From the NCBI RefSeq assembly GCF_009602705.1, contig NZ_VSWH01000001.1, forward strand, positions 1,984,001 to 2,048,000: DNA of 64,000 nucleotides, in the 5' to 3' direction. Below are positions 26,253 to 34,510 of this stretch, piece after piece; position 1 is the first letter of the stretch, and each line of letters starts with the position of its first letter. This DNA comes from Chryseobacterium vaccae (GTDB taxonomy: Bacteria > Bacteroidota > Bacteroidia > Flavobacteriales > Weeksellaceae). The notes below the pieces were generated by a model. The model was not told the origin of the DNA and made no database searches. It saw only the letters and a program-made list of their open reading frames with translations. Made by a program: the position numbers and the translations under genes.

Positions 26253-26870
26253 ATGGATCTGAAAAAAACATTTGAACAGCTCTCTCTTTCTTTTACAAAA
26301 GATAAGAACCTTATCAGCTCTTGCTGGCAGGAAATTGATGTTCAGTATTCTGAAAAAGGCAGACATTATCATCATCTTCTTCATCTTGAAAATATGATTC
26401 ATGAACTTGAAACTGTAAGAGACAAAATCTCCAGTTTTGATGAGATTCTGTTTTCTGTATTCTATCATGATGTTATTTATGATGCTTCTTCAAAGTCCAA
26501 TGAAGAAAAAAGCGCAGCATATGCTGTACTAAGGCTTGAGAAATTACAACTTTCTCAGGATAAAATTTTAAAAATTCAAAATCAGATCATTGCTACAAAA
26601 ACCCATCAGAAATCTGATGATCATGATACCAACTATCTTCTGGATGCTGATCTTTCTGTTTTGGGGAAAGATCTGGAAACTTATCTCGATTACAGCCGGA
26701 AAATCCGTAAAGAATATTCTATCTATCCTGATTTTCTCTATAAGCCCGGACGAAAAAAAGTGCTGAAACATTTTCTGGAACTTGACGGGATCTTTAAAAC
26801 AGAAGAATTCAAAAGCCTATATGAAACTCAGGCTATAGAAAATATAAAAGCCGAACTTCAGATGCTTTAA
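26253..26870 (+). CDS. HD-domain metal-dependent phosphohydrolase-like protein
   Basis: A 205-residue predicted HD-superfamily protein. Candidate ligands are His38, His40 and His41 (RHYHHLLHLENMI) and the His72-Asp73 pair (FYHDVIYD), followed by NEEKSA. This matches an uncharacterised family often mislabelled as an NMDA-receptor subunit. The likely activity is hydrolysis of a phosphate ester; the substrate is unknown. Confidence 0.8.
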   Translation: MDLKKTFEQLSLSFTKDKNLISSCWQEIDVQYSEKGRHYHHLLHLENMIHELETVRDKISSFDEILFSVFYHDVIYDASSKSNEEKSAAYAVLRLEKLQLSQDKILKIQNQIIATKTHQKSDDHDTNYLLDADLSVLGKDLETYLDYSRKIRKEYSIYPDFLYKPGRKKVLKHFLELDGIFKTEEFKSLYETQAIENIKAELQML

Positions 26871-26953
26871 TTCGTTGAAAGTAACTTTTTTAGCGGGATC
26901 AGGAATCAGAACTATTTTGTTGTACATTAGTGTAAACAAAAATATGACCCACC

Positions 26954-27562
26954 ATGAAAAAGTTCTATCCTATTGGCATTATTTTTATCATTGCAGGATT
27001 ATCAGCCGGTATCCTGTATGCGTTTTTAGGGAATCCTTTTGGTTCAAAATCTGAATTTGATAAGGTGGATCAATCCAATGACAAGATCATCAGTATGTTC
27101 AATGCACAGGTTGACCAGCAAATCGAAAATCATACGCAAAGTACGATGTATCCCGGATATATCAGTGAAAGCCGTCAAAATACAATCAATTATTTAAAAA
27201 CCATCAAAACTATTGAAAGTTATGCCCGCTATGGCGTACAATCAACCCAGCCCAGAAACTATCTTGAACTTAATATTACATTTAATGATGGTACGGCAGC
27301 CCGGGAAGTATATACGGGGCATTCATGCTCGGGATATATGAGCCCTTGCCTGTTGATGAAGGTAGAAATGAGTGATGGAAAAGCAATTAAAGTGTATACC
27401 AACGGACAGGAGAAAAAAGGTTCTCCGGATTGGATCATTCCGGATCTCAATCTCATGATAGAAAAAGCGATTTCTTATGATATGGGCAGAAACCGGGACA
27501 GCTATTTCGCCCCTGAAAAAAAGCAGCAGGATTTTGACAAAGAATGGGAAAACAAGAAATAA
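26954..27562 (+). CDS. Membrane-anchored hypothetical protein
   Basis: A 202-residue protein with one N-terminal hydrophobic segment (7-26) and an exported-looking remainder. Two Cys residues in TGHSCSGYMSPCLLMKVEMS could form a disulfide. The C-terminus is highly charged (KKQQDFDKEWENKK). No domain is recognised. It is separated by 83 bp from the HD-domain gene and converges with the next gene. Confidence 0.7.
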   Translation: MKKFYPIGIIFIIAGLSAGILYAFLGNPFGSKSEFDKVDQSNDKIISMFNAQVDQQIENHTQSTMYPGYISESRQNTINYLKTIKTIESYARYGVQSTQPRNYLELNITFNDGTAAREVYTGHSCSGYMSPCLLMKVEMSDGKAIKVYTNGQEKKGSPDWIIPDLNLMIEKAISYDMGRNRDSYFAPEKKQQDFDKEWENKK

Positions 27563-27566
27563 ACCG

Positions 27567-27893
27567 TTACAGGTATTTTCTGAAATTCCAGAACTTTCTT
27601 TTTTTAAGGTAACCTAAATCACATTCATTAGTATAAGCTTCTCTTTCAAATGAAATTCTTCTGTAGGCAAGATAGCCGTCTTTTAATCTGAAAAACCAGT
27701 AGTAATATTCAATAACATAGACTATATAAAAGAAAATGATCAGCATCTCCATCTGCTGTCTTAAATGGATTTTTTCGTGATTGATAAGTATTTTATTTTC
27801 CTTATCTTCGGGTTTCCTAATGAAGATAAAGGGAAAAAGAGCAATGCCGTTAATTTTAAGTTTTTTTAATGGCTTTTGGCATACAATTATCAT
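27567..27893 (-). CDS. Small membrane protein with HExxH motif
   Basis: A 108-residue protein. HEKIH (His39-Glu40...His43) has the zinc-metallopeptidase pattern HExxH. A membrane segment follows (about 50-68), then FEREAYTNE, where the second Glu could be the third ligand. This looks like a minimal membrane-embedded zinc protease or a derivative of one. It is much shorter than M48 or M56 peptidases. Function is unproven. Confidence 0.65.
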   Translation of the reverse strand: MIIVCQKPLKKLKINGIALFPFIFIRKPEDKENKILINHEKIHLRQQMEMLIIFFYIVYVIEYYYWFFRLKDGYLAYRRISFEREAYTNECDLGYLKKRKFWNFRKYL

Positions 27894-27930
27894 ATAACAA
27901 ATATAAAGTTTTTTTGACTTAGAGATTTAA

Positions 27931-28116
<186 letters not shown>

Positions 28117-28117
28117 A

Positions 28118-28645
28118 ATGAAAAAATATATTTTTATTTTGTTAGCATCGGCTTCATTAGCCCTTACATCGTGTAGTCCTTTCCAGGTACGTTCAGATTA
28201 TGCTGAGACTGCAAATTTTACTACGTATAAAACGTATAAAATAAGAATTGACGACCTGAAATTAAATGACATTGATAAAGACAGGGTTCTGAATGAACTG
28301 TCGAGACAACTTCAGAGCAAAGGTCTTCAATCCGGAGAAAATCCTGATCTGATTGTTAATGTAAAAGCCAACCACAAAAAAGTCACTGATATTACCAATA
28401 ATACTCCTTACGGGATGTATGGATGGGGCGGACCTTTCGGATGGGGTGTTGGCATGAGCAGAACATGGACCAGCAACTATAACGAAGGGGCAATCATTGT
28501 AGATCTTATTGATTCAAGAAGTAACAAACTGGTATGGCAGGGAATCGGAAGCGGAATTTCTGTAGATTCTCCAAAAGCTAAACAGAGACAAATCCCGGAA
28601 ATTATGGCTGAGATTATGAAGAATTATCCGCCACAGAAAAAATAA
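28118..28645 (+). CDS. DUF4136 lipoprotein
   Basis: A 175-residue lipoprotein with a signal peptide and lipobox (LALTSCSPF). DUF4136 features follow: FTTYKTYKI near the start, repeated beta strands and GAIIVDLIDSRSNKLVWQGI. Members are outer-membrane-associated proteins of unknown role. A strong terminator lies 25 bp downstream. Confidence 0.87.
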   Translation: MKKYIFILLASASLALTSCSPFQVRSDYAETANFTTYKTYKIRIDDLKLNDIDKDRVLNELSRQLQSKGLQSGENPDLIVNVKANHKKVTDITNNTPYGMYGWGGPFGWGVGMSRTWTSNYNEGAIIVDLIDSRSNKLVWQGIGSGISVDSPKAKQRQIPEIMAEIMKNYPPQKK

Positions 28646-28669
28646 GTTTCAATTTATTATGATATATAG

Positions 28670-28697
28670 CCGGTACATTTTTTTGTACCGGTTTTTT
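28670..28697 (+). terminator. Terminator of the DUF5522-DUF4136 unit
   Basis: CCGGTACA and TGTACCGG form a perfect 8-bp stem around a T-rich loop, followed by TTTTTT. Confidence 0.85.
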
Positions 28698-28860
28698 GTT
28701 TGTTATTGTTGTTATTTCTAAACCTAACAGGTCTTTGAAACCTGCTAGATTTTACGTATTATTCTCAGCATATAAAATAAGAAGGCTGTTCATTCAAAAT
28801 TAACGGTAATGTCATTTTTTATTCAATGAAATGTAGTAATCTTACGGAAATTTTATTGAT

Positions 28861-30393
28861 ATGAAAAAAATCATCTTATTCACTGTAATAGCGGGGTTTG
28901 CCAATGCCCAGGCTCCTGCAGGGTATTACAATTCAGCCAGCGGATTGAGTGGAGCATCGCTGAAAACGGCATTAAGCACCATCATTACCAACGGGCATCA
29001 GGACAAAGGTTATAACGGTTTGTGGACCGGCTACAAAACCACTGATGTTGATAAAAATTATGAAAATGACGGCTCTATCATGGATATTTATTCAGAGAAG
29101 CCAGCCGGAACCGATCCTTACAAGTATACTCCGGGAACTAACCAATGCGGAACTTACGGAACGGAAGGCGACTGCTACAACCGTGAACATATTGTTCCTC
29201 AAAGCTTATTCAATCAATCGGCGCCAATGGTTTCAGATATTCATTTCATTCGTGCCACTGACGGAAAAGTGAACGGAATGAGAAGCAATTATCCTTTCGG
29301 GAAAGTAGGAACGGCAACATTTACTTCGAAAAACGGTTCTAAACTCGGCAGTTCTGCTTCTTCAGGCTATTCGGGTACTGTATTTGAACCGATTGATGAG
29401 TTTAAAGGGGATGTAGCCCGTATGATTTTCTATTTTGTAACCCGCTACCAAAGCAAGCTTTCTTCATTTTCTTCAGGGAATATGCTTGGAAACACCACAT
29501 TTCCGGGGCTTCAGACCTGGGAGCTGAATGTTCTTCTCGCATGGCATAATCAGGATCCCGTTTCTCCGGCAGAAGTTAACCGAAATAATGCATCCTATAA
29601 ATATCAGGGAAACAGAAATCCGTTTATTGACAATCCGAATTATGTGAACCTGATCTGGGGATCTTCCAATCCGGGAACACCTAATCCTAATCCTAATCCT
29701 AATCCTAATCCGGGAACAGACTGTATCAACGAAACATTTGAATCAATCCCGGCAGCCAATGCCTCTTACACAACAAGAACATGGACAAACGGAGGTATTT
29801 CCTGGACCGCCACAGATGCCAGAACGGATCAAACGATTAGCAATAAAGCTATTACGGTGAGAAATGGTTCTTTAACTTCAGGCAGCTCAGCCAATGGAAT
29901 CGGATCATTAACGGTAACTACCCAATTGAAATTTTCAGGAAGCAACGGAAACTTAGACGTAAAAGTAAACGGAACCACTGTTGGAACAGTTCCTTACAGC
30001 ACAACCGCAACTACAACAACAATCAGTAATATTAATATTTCCGGAAATGTAACGGTGAGCCTGGTTAATAATTCTTCAGGCAACAGAATTGCTATTGATG
30101 ATCTGAAATGGACCTGCTATTCAGGAACTTCCAAACAAAGCAGAACGTCTTCTTCTGATGTCCCTATTCAGGAGCTTCAGGTTTACCCTAATCCAATTTC
30201 AGGACAGGAAATCTTTGTGAAAGGAAATGTTCAGAATATCAAAAAAGCAGAAATCTATAATCTTCAGGGAAGACCTCTTCAGACTATTGACCAGCCTTTT
30301 AAAAACGGGAATTCTATTAGAATCAAAAACCTCGGACAAGGGGTTTATTTATTGAAACTGGATCAATCAACATTGAAATTTTTAGTAAAATAA
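28861..30393 (+). CDS. Secreted endonuclease I with T9SS sorting domain
   Basis: A 510-residue secreted nuclease. Signal peptide 1-17. The EndA/NucM domain spans about 20-270, with the catalytic CYNREHIVPQS motif (His110), a beta-beta-alpha-metal site, and FIRATDGKVNGMRSNYPFG. A Pro-Asn repeat linker (about 274-283) separates it from a carbohydrate-binding-like beta domain (about 288-420). The last 75 residues (LQVYPNPISGQEIFVKG and on) are a T9SS type A sorting domain. The enzyme is exported and likely degrades extracellular DNA or RNA. It is a single gene closed by a terminator. Confidence 0.92.
   Translation: MKKIILFTVIAGFANAQAPAGYYNSASGLSGASLKTALSTIITNGHQDKGYNGLWTGYKTTDVDKNYENDGSIMDIYSEKPAGTDPYKYTPGTNQCGTYGTEGDCYNREHIVPQSLFNQSAPMVSDIHFIRATDGKVNGMRSNYPFGKVGTATFTSKNGSKLGSSASSGYSGTVFEPIDEFKGDVARMIFYFVTRYQSKLSSFSSGNMLGNTTFPGLQTWELNVLLAWHNQDPVSPAEVNRNNASYKYQGNRNPFIDNPNYVNLIWGSSNPGTPNPNPNPNPNPGTDCINETFESIPAANASYTTRTWTNGGISWTATDARTDQTISNKAITVRNGSLTSGSSANGIGSLTVTTQLKFSGSNGNLDVKVNGTTVGTVPYSTTATTTTISNINISGNVTVSLVNNSSGNRIAIDDLKWTCYSGTSKQSRTSSSDVPIQELQVYPNPISGQEIFVKGNVQNIKKAEIYNLQGRPLQTIDQPFKNGNSIRIKNLGQGVYLLKLDQSTLKFLVK
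29680..29709 (+). repeat. Hexanucleotide tandem repeat in the nuclease linker
   Basis: Five perfect copies of CCTAAT encode a Pro-Asn repeat. They are flanked by a direct repeat AATCCGGGAACA (29669-29680 and 29707-29718). Copy changes would alter the linker length in frame. Confidence 0.8.
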
Positions 30394-30415
30394 TTTTGAA
30401 TACCATATTATAATG

Positions 30416-30438
30416 AGACCGGTTAAGCCGGTCTTTTT
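30416..30438 (+). terminator. Terminator of the nuclease gene
   Basis: AGACCGG and CCGGTCT form a stem with a short TTAAG loop, followed by TTTTTG. Confidence 0.8.
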
Positions 30439-30470
30439 GTTTTAATGATTATGGAATGTTTTGGTTGTGA

Positions 30471-30703
30471 ACGGGCTGAAGCCCGTTCCTATTGAATAAA
30501 GATTACCTTCTTTCAAATGAGATTACCCTAACAGATTCATTCCTTGTTTTTGGTTTTTCCACAAAATCTTTGATTCATAAAGAGGGATGGATATATGATG
30601 GGCTAAAGCCCATCTTTATTCAATAAAGATTGCCTTCTTTCAAATGAGATCACCTTGAAATGTTCATTCCTTTTTCTGTTTGTCACACAATTTTTAATTC
30701 ATT
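30471..30703. repeat. Tandem pair of about 105-bp intergenic repeats with palindromic head
   Basis: Two copies begin near 30471 and 30598. Each starts with a 16-bp palindrome, ACGGGCTGAAGCCCGT or ATGGGCTAAAGCCCAT, in which one base pair is changed on both sides. Both continue with CAATAAAGATTACCTTCTTT-like sequence, TCAAATGAGAT and TTCATTCC. Related palindromes lie at 58608-58623 and 58797-58812. This fills the gap between the convergent nuclease and 30699-31073 genes. Confidence 0.65.
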
Positions 30704-31073
30704 TTTTTGTCTTGATTGTTTTCCCCCAATCCGTAAACATTTTATTAAGCGTAGATGTATTTACTAGTGAAAAGGTGAGCATTCCTATGAAAATGACCAG
30801 CCAGCAGTAGGCGAGTTTAATACCGTTCTTATCAGTGGTGAGGAAAAGAACAAATATGGCAACAGCTCCCAATATAAAGGTAAAAAGCAGCGTGTAATAC
30901 AATGCCTGAATGAGGTACATATTCACTTTCAATTTTCTGAATATCCAGGCTATGGGTATCAGGAGTACGGCCAATATCAATGGCAGGAACATAGCGGCAA
31001 AAATTACAGTTTCGGGATGCTCTGTCAGTTCCTGTTCCAGCCCGAAGAAGGTATTAAAACTGAACATTTTCAT
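30699..31073 (-). CDS. Small membrane protein of the LemA cluster
   Basis: A 124-residue protein when started at ATG 31073 (MKMFSFNTFFGLEQEL). The longer frame upstream overlaps LemA heavily and is unlikely. Three to four hydrophobic helices are visible. No domain is recognised. It overlaps lemA by 20 bp, so it is part of the LemA/GIDE-like operon. Confidence 0.65.
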   Translation of the reverse strand: MKMFSFNTFFGLEQELTEHPETVIFAAMFLPLILAVLLIPIAWIFRKLKVNMYLIQALYYTLLFTFILGAVAIFVLFLTTDKNGIKLAYCWLVIFIGMLTFSLVNTSTLNKMFTDWGKTIKTKK

Positions 31074-31614
31074 AGTGTTTTTCTGAATCAGGGATTTCCA
31101 GCAGGGTTTTATTTTTGTATCCGAACAGTTTAGCAAAGATCACATTGGGAAATTCATGAATCCCGATATTGTATAGGTTAACGCTGTCGTTAAAGAATTC
31201 TCTGCGGTCTGCAATTTTATTTTCAAGTTCGGTGATTCTTTTCTGCAGCTCCAGAAAATTATTGTTGGACTTCAATTCCGGATAGTTTTCAGATACCGCG
31301 AAGAAAGATTGAAGAGCTCTTGAAGTTTCATTGGCCAATCCTGTCTTCTGATCGGAATCTGTAGCATTTCTGTAAGAAGATCGGAGCTCTGTCAGGTGGG
31401 TAAGAATTTCTTTTTCATAATTCATATAGCTTTTGGCTACATTGACCAGATTGGGGATTTCATCTGCTCTCTGTTTCAGAACGACATCTATATTACTGTA
31501 AGCTTTTTCGATATTAAATCTGAGCAGAACCAGCTTATTATAAATATTGATAAAAAAGCTGATCACGGCGATCACCAGGAGTATTGAAAATGCTATTGCG
31601 GTAGTCTGATTCAT
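31054..31614 (-). CDS. LemA-family protein
   Basis: A 186-residue protein with one N-terminal membrane helix (6-24) and an alpha-helical exported domain. YNKLVLLRFNIEKAYSNIDV and LKQRADEIPNLVNVAKSYMN are the LemA signature. The family is widespread and uncharacterised. It often neighbours GIDE-type or TPM-domain membrane proteins, as here. Its start is one base from the end of the upstream gene (shared A of stop and start region). Confidence 0.9.
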   Translation of the reverse strand: MNQTTAIAFSILLVIAVISFFINIYNKLVLLRFNIEKAYSNIDVVLKQRADEIPNLVNVAKSYMNYEKEILTHLTELRSSYRNATDSDQKTGLANETSRALQSFFAVSENYPELKSNNNFLELQKRITELENKIADRREFFNDSVNLYNIGIHEFPNVIFAKLFGYKNKTLLEIPDSEKHYENVQF

Positions 31615-32399
31615 TATTGTAAAAGTATATAAATAATCATTATGATCACGGCTGTACAGGTAAACATGAAAGACCTCAACAGGGGCTGATATTTATTCCA
31701 GATGGTAATTCCTGATGCGGAAGTGATCCCTAATATTTTGTAATGATCATCTTTTTTGATGAAAGTCGTTCCGTCTTCAGCATCGGCATATCCTACCAAA
31801 AGCATTTTCTGCCCGTTTTTCAGAAGGGTTTCTGTGTATCTTTTATTATTGCCTCGGCTTACATTGGTTTCTGCCAGAAGGATGAGCTCTATGCCTTCCG
31901 GTTTTATGTCTATCATTCCGGTATCATCCTGTATCCGGAAAGGATTACATTGGGTTTCGCGGTGAATGGTTCTGTATGAATCTTTCCCGTCCGAATCTCT
32001 TTCAATGTCTTCTATAGTATAATAATATCCTATACATTCTTCACCATCTACCGGAGAAATAAGTGGTTTATCCATCATCAGTGTTCCTTCAATTTCCACA
32101 AGACCCTTAGCCAGCGATTTTATTTTTGACGTAGGCAGAGAAGCCTGAAGCCTGAGAAAACGTTTGGCAGGTGTAGGCTTCATCAAAACCAGTGCGATGA
32201 AAACAAAAAATGCCAGAGGAAAAAATACAAACAGCTGTTCTGCGTAGGCATCATAATTCTGGGCTATGTTAAGCATTACGTGATGTAAAGGCATCTTCTC
32301 TTTAAAAACTACAACCCATAAAATAAAATAGATCAGACAGAGCAGAAGGACTGCAAAAATTGCCCATCCTATATATGATACTTTTCTTTTGTTTCTCAT
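31614..32399 (-). CDS. GIDE-like membrane protein
   Basis: A 261-residue protein with two N-terminal helices (12-33, 55-72) and one C-terminal helix (243-260). The middle region resembles the GIDE domain of MUL1-type proteins: GLVEIEGTL, LISPVDGEECIGYYYTIED and PFRIQDDTGMIDIKPEGIEL. There is no RING finger. Bacterial GIDE-like proteins are commonly encoded beside lemA. The role is unknown, probably envelope stress or membrane maintenance. Confidence 0.75.
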   Translation of the reverse strand: MRNKRKVSYIGWAIFAVLLLCLIYFILWVVVFKEKMPLHHVMLNIAQNYDAYAEQLFVFFPLAFFVFIALVLMKPTPAKRFLRLQASLPTSKIKSLAKGLVEIEGTLMMDKPLISPVDGEECIGYYYTIEDIERDSDGKDSYRTIHRETQCNPFRIQDDTGMIDIKPEGIELILLAETNVSRGNNKRYTETLLKNGQKMLLVGYADAEDGTTFIKKDDHYKILGITSASGITIWNKYQPLLRSFMFTCTAVIIMIIYILLQ

Positions 32400-32522
32400 G
32401 GTTATGTTATCATTATCCGCTGAATATTTTATACCACAGACAGAAAGTTTAAAAATACGTTTTATTTCAAATTAAAAGATTCTGAATTTTCATTAAAAAA
32501 CAACAGGAAAAGTCTGGTTTTA

Positions 32523-33176
32523 TTACTGTTTCAGATAAATAATGACCACACAGCCTATATTAATCAGCAGAATCAGCAATCCGAAGTATGCAGATACAGA
32601 TATTCTCTTTTTCATGGTTTGTTCTGTGGTATAAGAGAACAGTAAACAGGCGAAAAATGCCGATATTCCTGTAAAAATACTTCCAAAAAAGAACATGATC
32701 CAGTTGAGATCGATGGCATTGGCGCTGTTTTCAGAGCTCTTATCAGTGATCTGAAGGTGCTGCCCGATCTTCGGTGGATTATTCTCTGCAATATCCAATG
32801 TTTTGGTTACTTTATTCCCTTCTCCATTGGTAAATTCTACTTCAGGAAAATATACCGGTTTATCGGAATAGGAAGAATTACGGAAGTTCTGGCTTTTGAC
32901 CATCTCCTTTTTATAGCCGGTAACAACTGCTTCATATCTGTTTTCGCTTAAAGTTCTGTAGCCCTTTTCCCAGAAAAAGCTGTACGACAACACGAAAGTA
33001 AGGCTATTGATCACAACCATGATCAGGCATACAAAAAAAAGAAGAAATCCTTTTTCCAGGATACTTCCCTCTTTCTTATCTCTATTTCTGACCCGGATTA
33101 CCTTACTGAAAATTCTATATCCTGCGTATACAGAAAATAGGGTGATTATGACAACAAAATATCCGAAAAAAGTCAT
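32523..33176 (-). CDS. DUF3592 membrane protein
   Basis: A 217-residue protein with helices at about 4-22, 45-66, 155-180 and 195-214. The soluble part (RYEAVVTGYKKEMVKSQNF, PVYFPEVEFTNGEGNKVTKT and IGQHLQI) is the DUF3592 pattern. It is codirectional with the GIDE-like gene 123 bp downstream. Function unknown. Confidence 0.75.
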   Translation of the reverse strand: MTFFGYFVVIITLFSVYAGYRIFSKVIRVRNRDKKEGSILEKGFLLFFVCLIMVVINSLTFVLSYSFFWEKGYRTLSENRYEAVVTGYKKEMVKSQNFRNSSYSDKPVYFPEVEFTNGEGNKVTKTLDIAENNPPKIGQHLQITDKSSENSANAIDLNWIMFFFGSIFTGISAFFACLLFSYTTEQTMKKRISVSAYFGLLILLINIGCVVIIYLKQ

Positions 33177-33193
33177 AGGATTTTACTTTCTCT

Positions 33194-33547
33194 TTATTTC
33201 TGTTTTACGAATTTATTTTCCACTCCTTCGAATACAATGGTCAGCGTATCATTTTTAACAGCATATTTTACTTCTGTTTTTTCACCGGTTTCTGTTTCCG
33301 TAATGATCACTTTCCCGTTTTCTGTTTTGTAAGATGACTCTGTGGTATGCTTCATCTTTCCTTCTCCGGTATGCTGAATATATTTTCCGTCTTTGGTAAA
33401 TTCAAGTACGATTTTCTCCACTGCATTTTGGGTTGTGGATTCTTTAACCTTTCCTACCCATTTGCCAGTAAGTTCTGTATCCTCTTTCTTTTGAGAACAG
33501 CAGGTTAAGGTAATCAGACAGCTAAAAATAATCAGGATCTGCTTCAT
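33194..33547 (-). CDS. Lipocalin-like lipoprotein
   Basis: A 117-residue lipoprotein. The signal peptide ends at Cys16 or Cys17 (TLTCCSQKK). The body is a small beta-sheet domain opening with LTGKWVGKVKES and continuing with EKIVLEFTKDGKYIQHTGEG, the pattern of lipocalin-like proteins. It lies 17 bp before the DUF3592 gene and 23 bp after the lipoprotein gene at 33571. Confidence 0.7.
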   Translation of the reverse strand: MKQILIIFSCLITLTCCSQKKEDTELTGKWVGKVKESTTQNAVEKIVLEFTKDGKYIQHTGEGKMKHTTESSYKTENGKVIITETETGEKTEVKYAVKNDTLTIVFEGVENKFVKQK

Positions 33548-33570
33548 TGGGTTTTCTATGGGTATTTTGT

Positions 33571-34506
33571 TTAATAAATCTCAAGTTTTGTCTTTCCTTC
33601 CGTAAGATAAAAAGAACTGCTGTTGAACATGGCTTTTGTTTTCCCTCCTACTTTATACAGTCCCCAGAGCACACTTCTGTGCTTGAGCCTTGGATCTGTA
33701 CTTTTCTGGATGAATCTTGCAAATTTTCCGTCTTCACTGATCTCTGTATCGTAAGATTCTGCATCCTGCATTTTGAGGGTGGAGTTTTTATAAACCTCGG
33801 TCAGCTCGTTCCAGCCAATATTTACAGTACTGTCATTGTATTCTGAAATATACTGGTTGCTCATGCTTGGATAAACAGCTCTGGCTAGCCCGTCAATATC
33901 TTTATTTTCGTATAAGCTTTTAATCTTGCTGTATCTTTCTTTTAATTCTTCGTTAAGCACCTCATTCCCTAGTTTTTTCAGACTCTTATATTCTTTGGGC
34001 TGATCCAGCTGATAGGGAACAGCCGCTTTAAATTCAAAAGTATATTCGTAAGGTTTGATGTTATAATCAGTATTCTTCACCAATGCCTGGCTTCTGTGCA
34101 TGATTACTTCTTTTCCCGGAGCGTCATGTTTTTTGTTATCAAATTCTTTAACATTGATTTCCAGGAATGCATGATCAGGACTGTCGCTATATATTTTATA
34201 GGTAATTTTCTGCACTCCCGATCTGAAAATACAGTGATTAATACTTACCGAAGTACTAACTGATTCTTCTTCAAAATTTCTGTAAACCGGCAGCCCGTTT
34301 ACAAAGATTTCGGCATTGCCCATATTCTGACCGATCTCTATAAAATATCTAGGCTCATAGTCATAGTGTTTTACTTTTCTGGTGATCTCTTCTACTATAT
34401 TTTTTGAATTAATTTCTATCTTGTTTTGCATGTTATCTTTTTTTTGTGAGCAATTCAGGCTGAAGGTAAGCATCAGCATTAAAAATATCAGTCTTGAATA
34501 CTTCAT
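33571..34506 (-). CDS. Lipoprotein at the end of the T6SS island
   Basis: A 311-residue lipoprotein when started at ATG 34506 (MKYSRLIFLMLML, lipobox LNCSQKK). The longer upstream frame overlaps the effector gene and is rejected. The N-terminal half is beta-rich (YFIEIGQNMGNAEIFVNGLP). The C-terminal half, YSKIKSLYENKDIDGLARAV and after, looks like an NTF2-like or helical repeat region. It follows the 947-residue OmpA-domain gene by 4 bp. That position suits a periplasmic immunity protein, but no homology supports it. Confidence 0.65.
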   Translation of the reverse strand: MKYSRLIFLMLMLTFSLNCSQKKDNMQNKIEINSKNIVEEITRKVKHYDYEPRYFIEIGQNMGNAEIFVNGLPVYRNFEEESVSTSVSINHCIFRSGVQKITYKIYSDSPDHAFLEINVKEFDNKKHDAPGKEVIMHRSQALVKNTDYNIKPYEYTFEFKAAVPYQLDQPKEYKSLKKLGNEVLNEELKERYSKIKSLYENKDIDGLARAVYPSMSNQYISEYNDSTVNIGWNELTEVYKNSTLKMQDAESYDTEISEDGKFARFIQKSTDPRLKHRSVLWGLYKVGGKTKAMFNSSSFYLTEGKTKLEIY

Positions 34507-34510
34507 CGCA

